Positions 20,252 through 32,465 of a stretch of 64,000 nt of DNA are shown here, in pieces. Position numbers and translations under genes: made by a program. Below the pieces are notes generated by a model, which ran no database searches, was not told the origin of the DNA, and was given only the letters and a program-made list of their open reading frames with translations. Source of the DNA: Viola odorata (lineage: Eukaryota; Streptophyta; Magnoliopsida; Malpighiales; Violaceae); contig OY829541.1 in assembly GCA_963691705.1 (NCBI GenBank), positions 56,467,931-56,531,930 on the forward strand, given 5' to 3'. The stretch's first letter is position 1, and the number at the start of each line of letters is the position of its first letter.

Positions 20252-21781
20252 TGACCGCGCGTCGAATACGTCAAATATAAGAGTGAAATAAGTATGGAAA
20301 TGGGGGTAGAAATACAACTTATCACTGTCTACAAGGATTTGTAGATGATGGTAAGAGGATCGTCCACAGAGACCTCTAGGAGATGTAATTCTTGAGTTGA
20401 CTTCCTCGTCACTGAGTTTTGGTTGGTTGTTATCTGAAACTAAAGACAAAACAGAAAGCAATGAAAACAGTTCAAAATATAAAATAGTATTGGCCGAAGT
20501 CTAGGCCAAGACTGCGGGCTAGATTGGGAATAAGTCTTGTGATACGGAATTCCAGGTAAGGGCGATGGGTGAGCTTGCGTTCTTATGCATCGATCATTGA
20601 CCGAAGTATTTTCATCTCTTCTTCATAGTACTGCTATAGAGGGGAGGAACTCCTTTTCCCTCCTGTCTTCCCTCCTCTTCAAACTACCTGGCGGGTACTC
20701 CCTCCCCTGATAATCCTAGTCAAGGGACACCTTGCTGGTTAAAGGGTTTATCCGTTTGACTGCTGTCTTGAATGGTTGCTCACCTCTTCAATGGCACAGG
20801 GGAAGACAGTACCTAGGCTAAGTTCCTAGGTTGTCAATCTGGTCTCTACCTATTTTACCTATTCTTCTAGTCTGCTCGAGACTAGTCACCTACTCCGTCT
20901 AGCCGGCGGGTACTCCCTCTCCTTCTAGACTGGTTACAACTCTTCTCTCCTAGAGAACAAGGATGATCAAACCTTGGCTCTAGTGAGTAAGCGATGGATT
21001 AAGTTCAAGAATAAATAAATACAAAGAAAGAGATTGTGAAGAACAGATTGTGTCTCATGATTGCATTAAGAACTTCAGCTCATCACCCTTACCAAGAATG
21101 GGTTTTTAGCTACTCATACTCATGGATAAAAGATAAAGAAATTAACTTGCATAAATATTATATATCCGAAATAGATTCGGAGCAAAGTATTTTAACAATG
21201 GCCTACTAAGAAAGAAGAATTGCGTAGCTAACTAGGAAAATCCGATTAGAGATGATGCGGACAGAGGCCAATGATGTTTTAGCTAAAATAGCCATAAGAA
21301 CCTCTGTCCCAATCAAACTCAAACTCCTAAAATATCCTAAAAGATAATTACAATTTAATTGTTTATGGATGGAACTAAATCGCAATAATAAAAGAGGGAG
21401 ATCCCTTGCGGGATTCTACATCAGGTAGTCTTCCTATCCCTCTACAATTGCTGGACAGCTGCTACGCGCCAGCTGTGAGAGTCCATCTCCAAAAATACTT
21501 CAATCGCTCCAAGCTGCAGTCTGATCGCAAAGGAGTCTTGGCCGAAGTCTAGGCCAAGACGATTCTGGTAAGCGCACTGCGTCAGATACGACCTTGTCTA
21601 GGCCAAGATCCAGGCCTAGACTCGAATAAACAGCTTCAGCTCTAAACTTCATGAATTCTTCTCATTCTGCCTCCAAACCAGACCTGATCAAATGTGGGAA
21701 ATAAAAGGTAACATCAGTAGAATTACTGTCCAAATTAACTAGAAAATGGACAATAAAACATGATGAAATGCAATGCAATCA
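20252..21781 (-). repeat. 3' LTR of element 2
   Basis: 1530 bp, TGACCGCG to GCAATCA. It carries the same palindromic motif clusters as element 1. The PPT follows at 21784-21798. Confidence 0.95.
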
Positions 21782-22925
21782 AACTCCCCACACTTAAACA
21801 ATGCTTGCCCCCAAGCATACAGACTCAAAGACTCAACAAAAATTAAAAACACATCAAAATAGAACAAACATCCTAAACCCCCTGGACTTCCTCATTTTCA
21901 GATTGCTTACCCCTCTACTGGAACTGCCAAGACACTATACTAGAGTACCCAATGCTAGACTAACAAGGAATGATCAATACCCCAAACGTACACCTTCCAC
22001 ATGGTATCAAGACACCCTACTAGACTAGATGGATAAAGTATGGGGCAACAAGGTTCACCAAGGATTTAAGTCCCCTCCGAGTGTCGTCTATTCAAAAGTG
22101 TCTAAAGACCGGTGCCATTTAAATCACTTTGACAGAAATATTTCTTCTTTTATTTTCTTTTGTGTCTTAGCAAATTTTTTTTTCTTCTGAAAAATCATGT
22201 GTCTTTTCTGTGATATATTTTCTGTTTTATAGACACGGCAATACATAGACAGAGCTTGTCCTTTTCAGCGGGGACTTCCACCTTTGCTATGTCTGTCCTA
22301 TGACATTCCAACACCTTATTTGTCTCACACTACAAACAAATAGATCAACACACTCAAATCTGGCAGCAACCCTCATCACCCTAATAGAAATAAAGGTCCT
22401 AGCTAGGTGTCCTTACGACCATATGGATGACTAACGTTCTGGGAAACATCAGATTAAATGTCCCTTAAGCATTGATCATTTACGCTCATGTGCATCCCTG
22501 TTACTAAAACATTGTATTCCCTAGCAAGTGTCTATATGCAAATCCACCAAAAGAGTAAACAATCTAAGCAAGAAAACAGGGATTCGGATGTCATACTCAA
22601 AACAGACTCGAAACATGCATAAAAATACAAATAAAAATCATGCAAATGACTGACTCTTTACTGGTCATACTGACCTAAAAATTAAAATACACTAATTTGA
22701 CTCACAAAAACAGTCAAAAAAAAACACACAAGCAAACAAACAATATTCACAAAAACACAAGACATATTTAACACCCTCCCCACACTTAAAAGACACAATG
22801 TCCTCATTGTGTGGAGAGACAAAAATAACATACTAAACATAAAAATAACAGAACAGAAAAATACGACCTGGGGGCAGAAGCAACTCATGTTGCTGGGGTC
22901 TGGGGATCTTGGCCAGAGGCTTGGC
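21782..22925 (-). other. Non-coding 3' region of element 2
   Basis: Homologous to 5283-6390 of element 1. It contains the PPT (21784-21798) and the second PPT-like 15-mer at 22776-22790. No gene is supported. Confidence 0.65.
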
Positions 22926-24521
22926 CTAGATCAGGGGCAGGAGAGTCCTTCGGCTTTGGATCTCTCGGAGCTGGAGGAGGCATTGAATGGTGTGGTGACT
23001 TTGCTGGCTGTAATGATGGTTCTGGTGCATCCTCCTCATCGGATGACTCGGAGTTTGAGGGTGATAGGCTGTGGATACCCTATGTGTGATGCCATATGTC
23101 CTGAAAAGAGAAGTTAAAATCTTGTTGCAGAAGTGGGTTCCTCGATCACTAATGATCCCTCGAGGAATCCCAAATCTGTTTAAGATATTAGTTTTAATAA
23201 AGGAAATAACAGTCCTAGCATCATCATTTTTAGTGGCTTTCGCCTCTATCCATTTTGATACATAATCCACAGCTAGAATAATATATCTGTTGCCAAAAGA
23301 AGTAGGGAAAGGTCCCATAAAATCTATGCCCCATATATCAAATATTTCACAAGAAAGAATAAAATTCATAGGCATTTCATTTCGAGAACTAATGTTTCCC
23401 ACTTTTTGACATGCCGAACAAGTTTTACAAAATAGAGCACTATCCTGAAAAATTGTTGGCCAATAAAAGCCAGCCTCTAAGATTTTTAGGGTTGTTCTTC
23501 TCGCGCCAAAGTGGCCTCCACATGCTTGGGAATGACAGAATTCGAGTATGGATTTTGTTTCATCTTGAGGTACACACCTCCTTAGCAATTGATCGGTTCC
23601 TATCTTCCATAAATATGGATCATCCCAAACATAATACTTACTGTCATGCTTGACCTTTACCTTCTCATAGGTAGTCATGTCACCATAGTGTTTACCTGTT
23701 GCTAGGTAATTCGCTATTTCAGCGTACCATGGTCGCGGGTTTGGCTGGAGTCTAGGCCTAGACTCCGGGCTAGACAGTACGACAGAAAACAACTTCTCAT
23801 CTGGAAATTCTGCTTTGATCTGGCTCGTGTCTCCCTTTGCTAGGCAACGGCTTAGATGATCTGCTACAAGATTTTCCCTTCCACTTTTGTCCTTAATTTC
23901 CAGATTGTGCTCCTGCATAAGAAGAATCCAACGGATTAATCTTGGTTTAGCATCATGCTTAACCAAAAGATATTTCAAGGCAGAATGATCTGAAAATACA
24001 ATAATTTTAGTGCCCAATAAATAAGATCTAAATTTTTCCAAGGCAAAAACTATTGCAAAGAGTTCTTTTTCAGTTGTGGTATAATTCCGTTGGGCATCGT
24101 CTAGCATCTTCGATGCATAGTAGATGACGTGGGGGTCTTTCCCTTTCTTTTGGCCAAGAACCGCGCCAACAGCAGCATCGCTTGCGTCGCACATTAGTTC
24201 GAACGGCAAGCTCCAGTCTGGTGGTTGGATGATTGGTGCTGTGGTCAGTCGTTCCTTCAGCTCTTCGAAGGACTTCTTGCACGCTTCATTGAAGTCGAAC
24301 TCCACCTCTTTTTGTAGTAACTTGCACATTGGTTCAGCCACCTTTGAGAAGTCTTTAATGAACCTACGGTAGAACCCTGCATGACCAAGAAAACTACGAA
24401 CCTCACGCAAGCATGAGCGGTGAGGCAAGTTCTTGATAGTGTCAATTTTGGCTTGATCAACCTCAATGCCTTTCTTAGAGACTACATGTCCAAGGACAAT
24501 CCCTTGGTCTACCATAAAATG
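22926..24521 (-). pseudogene. Element 2 pol remainder: RNase H and truncated integrase
   Basis: Continues the pol frame after the TGA in RT: end of RT, RNase H ([11 protein letters not shown]), and integrase zinc module and core with both Asp motifs ([14 protein letters not shown]). The frame then breaks at HPQT, just before the catalytic Glu region (NGQAE in element 1). Beyond the junction near 23056 it runs into the last part of ORF3 in a non-native frame, giving an unrelated tail (PSHPMRR...). Integrase from this copy must be inactive. Confidence 0.9.
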
Positions 24522-27500
24522 TCACTTTTCAAAGTTTAAGACTAAACATGTATCAACACATCTTTTTAAAATATTTTCTAAGTTGTGTAAACATTGATCG
24601 AAGTCATTACCATACACGGTAAAGTCGTCCATAAACACTTCGATACTTCTCTCGACATACTCAGAAAATATGCTTACCATGCACCTTTGAAAGGTGGCTG
24701 GCGCATTGCAAAGCCCAAACGGCATGCGCCTATAGGCAAACGTTCCAAATGGACAAGTGAACGTTGTCTTTTGTTGATCTTCGGGAGCAACAGGGATTTG
24801 GTGAAACCCCGAGTATCCATCCAGGAAACAGTAGTGAGACTTTCCAGTAAGTCTCTCTACCATTTGATCGATGAAAGGCAGCGGGAAGTGGTCCTTCCGT
24901 GTGACTTGATTCAGCCTTCGGTAGTCAATACATACCCTCCATCCGTTTTGAATTCTGGCTGTTCTTTGAGCGCCATCTTCTCCTTCGATTACTGTTGTTC
25001 CAGTCTTCTTAGGGACTACCTGCACAGGAGATACCCAATTACTATCTGAGATAGGGTAAATAACACCTGAATCTAACAACTTAATTATTTCTTTCTTAAC
25101 AACTTCCATCATAGGAGGGTTTAATCTCCTCTGGGGTTGCCGAATGGGTTTCTTATCCTCTTCCACATTTATTTTGTGGGTACAGATGTTAGATGATATC
25201 CCCTTGATGTCTGCCATCGTCCAGCCAATCGCCTCTTTGTTTTCCTTCAAGACAGCTATCAATTTATCTTCTTCCTCTCTTGATAGCTTGGCTGAAATTA
25301 TGACTGGTAGTGTGTCATCTAGGCCTAGATAGGCGTACTTCAAGTGACCTGGTAGGGATTTCAATTCTAACTGTGGTGCCTGCACAACAGAAGGTAGAAA
25401 TTTAGGACTCGTTGATTGCACATATTGACAATTAACTACTCCTCTTCTTTTGTTGGCAGTCTTGGCCGGCGTCTTGGCCAAGATCGGGGCCAAGACTAAG
25501 TCTTCTTCTTCTTGTTCGGCCAAACTGTCCACCATTTGTTGGAGTTCCTCTTGATTCCCAGTGCGGTCTTCTAGCTCTGGCAGTGTTTGAGTGGAAATTC
25601 CCCTGGTCAAAATATACTCAAGGGGATCGTTATGATTAATGTCAGCTATTTCTTCTGTAATTGGATCCAAAACATCCAAGAAACTAACACTTTGCAAGTC
25701 GTTTGGGTGTTTTAAAGCATCTGAAATGCTGAACTTAATTGTTCTCCCGCAAAATTCCAGAATTATGCTTCCTTCGAAGCAATCTATCTTTGCTTTTGAG
25801 GTCCTTAGGAAAGGTCTTCCTAATAAAATGTCAGTGGTACAAGATGGCAATTGAACATTCATCTCTACTATATAAAAATCAACTGGATAGATAAAATCAT
25901 TTACCATTACCAGGACATCAGTCACCACACCTTTAGGTCGGATGATTGTTCGATTAGCTAATTGTATCACCAAATCAGTCTCCTTCATGGTTCCGATTTT
26001 CAAGGTTTCAAATTCACTTAGAGACATTACATTGATACCAGCCCCTAAATCACAAAGGGCTTTCTCAATGATTTTGTTCCCTATTTGGCATGGAATTGTG
26101 AAGGTTCCTTGATCCTTGCACTTCTCCGGGAGTTGTTGTACTGCTGAAACGTTGTTGGATAAATTTATCCTTTCTACACCTGCAATTTTCTTTTTATTAG
26201 TGCACAATTCTTTAAGGAATTTAGCATAAGAAGGGACTTTTGCAATTAAATCCAACATTGGAATATTCACGGCTATTTTTCCGAAAACAGTCATGAAATC
26301 CCTCATTTCATCTTGTCTTTTTTCTTTTGAAGATCTCGGGGGAAATGGTGGAGGAATTTCTATGATCTCCTCCTTCTGTTTTGGCTTGCCCGAAGCAGTC
26401 TCTTCTTTTTCTGGTTCTGCTGTAACGGTAGTCTTGGCCGGAGTCTTGGTCAAGACTACTTCTGGTTCAGCTTCTTCTTCCTCATCCTCTTCCACATCTT
26501 CTGAAGCGATTTTCTTCATTTCCTCATCTGTCCTCGCTCCTTTCCTTTCTGGCAACACCACTCCACTCCTCAAACTTATAGCACTCACATTATGGGCTGG
26601 ATTATTTACCGTAGTAGGGGGTAATTTTCCTTGATTTGCTATTTGAGTGATTTGCTTCTGTAGCTCCGCCAAGCTAGTCTGTGTGGACTGCATGTGATTT
26701 TTCTGCAGCTCCATCAGCTGCTTGAGCGTGTCTTCCACTGAAGGGCCAGTAAGCTGCAAAGGTCTAGGGGCAGGCGGTAGTTGAGGTAAAGGAGGTTGGC
26801 CTGGCTCTTGGCCTAGATTCGGGCCAAGATTCTGATTCTGAGGTCGTGGAACGAAATGCTGGAAGTTGATAGGAGGTTGTTGTTGCTGCTGGGGTACACC
26901 TTGATTCTGATTCTGATTTGGAGGGACTGGCTCTCTCCATCTGAAGTTTGGGTGTGATCTCCATGCGTATTGGTTGCTTCCTTGGGGATAGTTTTGCATG
27001 CTACCTTGGTTCTGTGGATATGCAGCGTTGACCTGAATTATCTCTTCTGGGTGCTGGACCATATAACAGTTGTTGGTCTGATGGTCTTGTTGCTGGCATA
27101 TCCCACATACCGTGGCTGTTTGCTCTTGATTTCCCGAAGTCATTGGACCTGAAATGTTAACAGAAATGGTTTTAATCATATCGGTTAATTCATTTAATTT
27201 TTGTTCAACATTGAGCGAATTTAGAGAAGAAGGAGAAGCATTTCTATCCGAAATGGTATTATTTTGGCAGTTGTCTGCCAACGTTTGGAGCAACATCTTT
27301 GCTCTTGTGACTGTTAAATCTTGCAATGCTCCACTTGCGGCTGAATCCACTTTTTCCTTGCAACTTGGGAGCATCCCATCATAGAAATATTGTATCATAG
27401 TGTTGTCTGCTATGCCATGAGTGGGGCAGACTTCTTGCAAATCTCTGAACCTTTGATGATACTCAGAGAAGCTTTCTCCGCTTCTTTGTTGTATAGCGGC

Positions 27501-28079
27501 CATATCTTTCCTAGCTATGCCAGCCTTCGTGGCATTCCAGTACTTGTTGAGGAACATGGTGGACATCTCAGCCCATGTGTTGATGGTATTATGAGGCAGA
27601 CTGTAAAACCAGTTCTGAGCTCCCCCTTCTAGAGAGCTTGGAAAGGCCTTCAGCTTCGCCCTCTCCATGGTTACCGTAGTGGGTTTCATGATGTCACACT
27701 GAACATGTAAATTTCTTAAGTGCTTGAATGGATTCTCGTTGGAATGGCCGTAAAACTTGGGGAGGTTGGCCACCATGTTAGTCTTTATGGACCAATCATT
27801 GGCCAATGGAGGGAGATTGATGCAAGAAAAGGTCTCCTGCTCAGCTGTTTTATTCAGCTCCCTCATTGTCGGTTCTGGTTGCTGGTCCGCCATGTCTTGG
27901 TCTGAATCTAGGCCAAGACCGTGGTCTAGACTATATTCTGATCCGGAATTAGAACCTTCCGATCCGCTTTCTTCTTGGGCTGCCCTTAGTCGAGCTTGCC
28001 TCCTTAGCTGTGCTTCGGTCCTAGTGAGATTGGGATTGATGGGTAACAAATCTTGTTCTCTACTTGAGGACCTGGTCAT
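24522..28079 (-). pseudogene. Element 2 gag-protease-RT polyprotein, stopped in RT
   Basis: One frame of 1185 codons from ATG 28079 through gag (zinc knuckle CGICQQQDHQTNNC), protease (DLGAGINVMS) and most of RT including FMDDF. It ends at TGA 24522-24524, where element 1 has TGC (Cys in NFEKCHFMV). Position 12106 of element 1 corresponds here to a Gln codon, which shows that the family's native arrangement is a single gag-pol frame. Confidence 0.92.
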
Positions 28080-28129
28080 CAGCTGTCATAAAATAATAAT
28101 AAAACAGAAACTACAAATACCGTTAGAGG

Positions 28130-28147
28130 TCCCCGGCAACGGCGCCA
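28130..28147 (-). other. Primer binding site (tRNA-Asp) of element 2
   Basis: TCCCCGGCAACGGCGCCA on the plus strand, five bases from the 5' LTR, identical to element 1. Confidence 0.9.
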
Positions 28148-28152
28148 AAATT

Positions 28153-29682
28153 TGACCGCGCGTCGAATACGTCAAATATAAGAGTGAAATAAGTATGGAA
28201 ATGGGGGTAGAAATACAACTTATCACTGTCTACAAGGATTTGTAGATGATGGTAAGAGGATCGTCCACAGAGACCTCTAGGAGATGTAATTCTTGAGTTG
28301 ACTTCCTCGTCACTGAGTTTTGGTTGGTTGTTATCTGAAACTAAAGACAAAACAGAAAGCAATGAAAACAGTTCAAAATATAAAATAGTATTGGCCGAAG
28401 TCTAGGCCAAGACTGCGGGCTAGATTGGGAATAAGTCTTGTGATACGGAATTCCAGGTAAGGGCGATGGGTGAGCTTGCGTTCTTATGCATCGATCATTG
28501 ACCGAAGTATTTTCATCTCTTCTTCATAGTACTGCTATAGAGGGGAGGAACTCCTTTTCCCTCCTGTCTTCCCTCCTCTTCAAACTACCTGGCGGGTACT
28601 CCCTCCCCTGATAATCCTAGTCAAGGGACACCTTGCTGGTTAAAGGGTTTATCCGTTTGACTGCTGTCTTGAATGGTTGCTCACCTCTTCAATGGCACAG
28701 GGGAAGACAGTACCTAGGCTAAGTTCCTAGGTTGTCAATCTGGTCTCTACCTATTTTACCTATTCTTCTAGTCTGCTCGAGACTAGTCACCTACTCCGTC
28801 TAGCCGGCGGGTACTCCCTCTCCTTCTAGACTGGTTACAACTCTTCTCTCCTAGAGAACAAGGATGATCAAACCTTGGCTCTAGTGAGTAAGCGATGGAT
28901 TAAGTTCAAGAATAAATAAATACAAAGAAAGAGATTGTGAAGAACGGATTGTGTCTCATGATTGCATTAAGAACTTCAGCTCATCACCCTTACCAAGAAT
29001 GGGTTTTTAGCTACTCATACTCATGGATAAAAGATAAAGAAATTAACTTGCATAAATATTATATATCCGAAATAGATTCGGAGCAAAGTATTTTAACAAT
29101 GGCCTACTAAGAAAGAAGAATTGCGTAGCTAACTAGGAAAATCCGATTAGAGATGATGCGGACAGAGGCCAATGATGTTTTAGCTAAAATAGCCATAAGA
29201 ACCTCTGTCCCAATCAAACTCAAACTCCTAAAATATCCTAAAAGATAATTACAATTTAATTGTTTATGGATGGAACTAAATCGCAATAATAAAAGAGGGA
29301 GATCCCTTGCGGGATTCTACATCAGGTAGTCTTCCTATCCCTCTACAATTGCTGGACAGCTGCTACGCGCCAGCTGTGAGAGTCCATCTCCAAAAATACT
29401 TCAATCGCTCCAAGCTGCAGTCTGATCGCAAAGGAGTCTTGGCCGAAGTCTAGGCCAAGACGATTCTGGTAAGCGCACTGCGTCAGATACGACCTTGTCT
29501 AGGCCAAGATCCAGGCCTAGACTCGAATAAACAGCTTCAGCTCTAAACTTCATGAATTCTTCTCATTCTGCCTCCAAACCAGACCTGATCAAATGTGGGA
29601 AATAAAAGGTAACATCAGTAGAATTACTGTCCAAATTAACTAGAAAATGGACAATAAAACATGATGAAATGCAATGCAATCA
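28153..29682 (-). repeat. 5' LTR of element 2
   Basis: 1530 bp, differing from the partner LTR at one site that I found (28946). It lies inside phosphatase exon 1, and its transcription runs in the same direction as the phosphatase gene. Confidence 0.95.
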
Positions 29683-29895
29683 GTAAGGCATCTGATTTGG
29701 AAACACATCCCGGCAAGGCGTTGACTTGCCGTCCGCATAGTGCATATCAGCTACTTGCAGTATTTTGAACTGTCCATTCTGCCCAAAACGTAGCTCTTGC
29801 TTCGCTCCCACCACAAATCCAAATGACACCACCACCAGTACTACAGTCACAAACCCAGAAAAAATCGAAAGACGCGGGTTTTTCCTCCTCGCCAT

Positions 29896-30074
29896 TGTTT
29901 CTCGCCAGACCCACAACCCTTCTACTCTTCTACTAGCACACTGTGCTGATATTTGGGTTTATTAGGGAAGCGTAGGCGGAAAAAGTCTCTCTTTAATTGA
30001 AATCATAACGAAGATGACAAGGAAGAAGAAGACAAAAAGTTCACAGGATTATCCCCGTCTTCAACAGATTCATA
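29896..30074 (-). promoter_or_regulatory. 5' flank of the phosphatase gene
   Basis: About 180 bp between the phosphatase ATG and a MITE. It should hold the 5' UTR and proximal promoter. I cannot name a TATA box with confidence. Confidence 0.35.
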
Positions 30075-30732
30075 GACGCCCTTTGGCGTTCCGGTTCTAC
30101 ACCGGAACGCCCTTTCCCAAAACCAAACACTTGAATAAAGTGTTTGGTAATGACGCTGGCACATGGCTTCTCAAGAAGCCCCTTTCCCAAAGCAGGCATT
30201 TTTACGCATAATTGATGGTTTTGCGGAAGGAGCAAAAATGCTCCTTCCTGAGCAATGCCTCTGCCCTCTCTCTCTCTTTACTTTTTTTTTTCTTTTTCAA
30301 TAAATTCAATTTTCTTACTCGGTATAATGAACGAAATAAATTAAAAACTACAAAAATATAATCTATATCTCAAGATGAGTAATTCTAGATCCACTTTTCT
30401 TATTTTTATTAAATTTTTAGAAATGGGTTTTATACCATTTAATTACATTTTTTTATTAATTATTTATTTTAAAAATATATTAATTTAAATATTTTATATT
30501 AATAATATTTGAAATAGAACGGTGACTTTTATAGTCATTTTACATTCAAACCATAATTTTAATCGTAGTGTTTACCAAACACCAAAAACAACTTCTCATT
30601 TCCCACAACACTTTTAAAGAAATGTTTACCAAACACCTCAAGTATCTCACAACACTTTCTCTAGAAGTCTTTTTCCCACAGAACTTTTTGGAAAGTACTT
30701 CTCGGACCAGAACCGGAACACCAAACAGAGCT
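30075..30732. mobile_element. Tourist-like (PIF/Harbinger) MITE, copy A
   Basis: The ends resemble those of copies B and C: GACGCCCTTTGGCGTTCCGG on the left and, reverse-complemented, AGCTCTGTTTGGTGTTCCGG on the right, with a possible 3-bp ATA duplication (30072-30074 and 30733-30735). Interior blocks shared with copies B and C include GATCCACTTTTC, ATTAAAAACTAC and ACAACTTCTC. Degenerate and non-coding. Confidence 0.6.
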
Positions 30733-30904
30733 ATACTAATGATAATGAAGTTTACTAGTAATAGTAATGCCAAAGGAAAGGATATTCTGTGCGCCACACA
30801 TCTGGCATCTGACGTGTCCACCTTCTTATCTTCAAAATGTCAAACTTGCTCTTTCAATGCGGAGAAAATGGAAGATTATGCTTAGCCGGTGGCCCTACTG
30901 ACTC

Positions 30905-31311
30905 CTAGTTGATTCAATGGAGTATTTGTTTGTATGGCATGAAATTGGAATCCCTATTTGTCAAACTCCTCAACTATCCAATCTACCTAGTTGATTCAAT
31001 GGAGTATTTGTTTGTATGGCATGAAATTGGAATCCCTATTTGTCAAACTCCTCAACTATCCAATCAACCTAGTTGATTCAATGGAGTATTTGTTTGTTGG
31101 CATGGAATTGGAATCCCTATTTGTCAAACTCCTCAACTATCCAATCAACCTAGTTGATTCAATGGAGTATTTGTTTGTATGGCATGAAATTGGAATCCCT
31201 ATTTGTCAAACTCCTCAACTATCCAATCAACCTAGTTGATTCAATGGAGTATTTGTTTGTTGGCATGGAATTGGATCCCTATTTGTCAAACTCCTCAACT
31301 ATCCAATCAAG
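30905..31311. repeat. Minisatellite, five units of about 82 bp
   Basis: CTAGTTGATTCAATGGAG recurs at 30905, 30987, 31069, 31150 and 31232, giving periods of 82, 82, 81 and 82 bp. Two unit types alternate: TTGTATGGCATGAAATTGG and the one-base-shorter TTGTTGGCATGGAATTGG. An 82-bp period is not a multiple of three, so this is not coding. Confidence 0.95.
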
Positions 31312-31469
31312 AGGGAAACGGGGGGAAAGCTTCCACTATCATGCATTTCACCGTATAATAATTATGTTCATAAAAATAAAATTTATTTGTTAATTACGTG
31401 AATATTACAAATATGAATATTCAAAGCATACTTAATTTAATTTGTTACTTCTTCATATTCTAATAATTA

Positions 31470-32465
31470 TTATAATTCAGCCCATAATTGATCTGTAATA
31501 TCTTTTATAACCGCATTTATTAATTGTTGTTGGAACATATCTACTTGAATACCTTCTTGCATCATAGTAGCTTCGTTCTCGTTTAAATTTTGCTGACCTT
31601 CTGTACCATATTTTGTAAATAGTCGATCAACTCTATTTTCCATTAGAATAAAGTTGTGTAGTGTACAACAAGCCAGAAGTATTTGCCTTTGACGACGAAG
31701 AGGATAATTTGGAATGGACTTTAAGATTGGAAATCTAACCTTCAGAACACTAAAAGCCCTTTCAATCACATTTCTCAATGACGAATGTCGATAGTTAAAC
31801 AATGCATATTTTCTTGTTATCCTTCCTCGTCTACGAAAATTATTTAAATGATATCGTTCACCATGATAAGCAGCTAAAAATTCAGGAATATTTGGATAAC
31901 CAACATCAATTGCATAATAGTAGCCTACAAAAAATAAATACAATCACACATTTGTAGTAAACCATTAATGTAACAGTTAATAAATATTGTTATGAATTAC
32001 AAAAATAATGTTTTACCAGCCGCTGGTATAAGAAAACCATTATCTTGTCTTGTCAATGCATCAAAAAAGATGCGTGAATCATTAGTTGTGCCTTCCCAAC
32101 TAGTATACACAAAGGTAAACATCATATCATGTGAACACGCCACCATAACATTTTGAGTAATAAGTATTTTTTACCCCAAAAAGTTTTTTGTTTGTTTGCA
32201 AGACACCAAGCTGCGACATGAATACCATCTATAGCACCTATGCATTTCTATAAGGCAAAAATTACACATAGATAAGTTAAATATTCAAACATAATTCTTT
32301 TTATTTAGTCATCATGAATTTATAATAAATGTGCATACCTGAAATATGGATACCATTTAGCATTTGCTTGAATTTTTGATTGAATGGATCCTCTTTCAAC
32401 ATGTATGATCAAATGAGTTCCTAAACGCCATAATTTATTATAAAAAATACGACGGAAGATATGTC
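31470..32465 (-). pseudogene. PIF/Harbinger transposase (DDE_Tnp_4 type), decayed
   Basis: The conserved blocks appear in order on the minus strand. AKWYPYFQ lies near 32350 and CIGAIDGIHVAAW (first Asp) near 32230. Next come MFTFVYTSWEGTTNDSRIFFDAL and PAAG ending at donor 32017, then from acceptor 31924 YYYAIDVGYPN (second Asp) and NVIERAFSVLK (Glu), ACCTLHNFI. A one-base deletion near 32165 breaks the frame after KQKTFWGKK. All three catalytic acidic positions survive. No second Myb-like ORF or complete terminal repeats were found around it. It could be the source family for the MITEs nearby, but that is inference. Confidence 0.87.

Larger units (their letters stand above)
20252..29682 (-). 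mobile_element. Athila-like Ty3/Gypsy LTR retrotransposon 2 (internally deleted)
   Basis: A 9431-bp element of the same family and orientation as element 1. It has 1530-bp LTRs and the 5-bp duplication GTAAG (20247-20251, 29683-29687). It sits in coding exon 1 of the purple acid phosphatase gene. Gag-protease-RT is fused as one frame, but RT has a TGA at 24522-24524. The end of integrase plus nearly all of ORF3 is deleted, at a junction near 23053-23059. The LTRs differ at one position that I found (A at 21045, G at 28946), so insertion is recent. Confidence 0.95.
18400..29895 (-). pseudogene. Purple acid phosphatase (PAP28/29-like) split by an Athila insertion
   Basis: A secreted-type metallophosphoesterase. 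Exon 1 starts at ATG 29895 with a hydrophobic signal segment (about residues 8-30), then QVADMHYADG. It is interrupted at 29683-29687 by element 2 and resumes at 20246-20178 (NTTAFVERM ... LIVFTG). Exon 2 is 19873-19479 (GDNIYGF, LGNHDQES, YFLDSGDYS). Exon 3 is 19235-18776 (AYFHIPLPEF, FTGHDHLNDF metal-binding motif, GKAGWSRRARVV). A tentative exon 4 is 18461-18400. Splice sites and phases fit. Even after removing the element and one GTAAG duplication, the two halves of exon 1 are out of frame: two extra bases relative to the NTTAF frame, most simply about 7 bp missing. So this allele is probably null. Exon 4 is the weakest part. Confidence 0.87.

Noticed and set aside
22809..23117. Plus-strand 102-codon frame at the element 2 deletion junction
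   Set aside because: It is antisense to remnants of ORF3 and integrase and arises from the junction.
30905..31311. CRISPR-like array
   Set aside because: Units are contiguous tandem 82-bp repeats without unique spacers; the sequence is a plant nuclear minisatellite.
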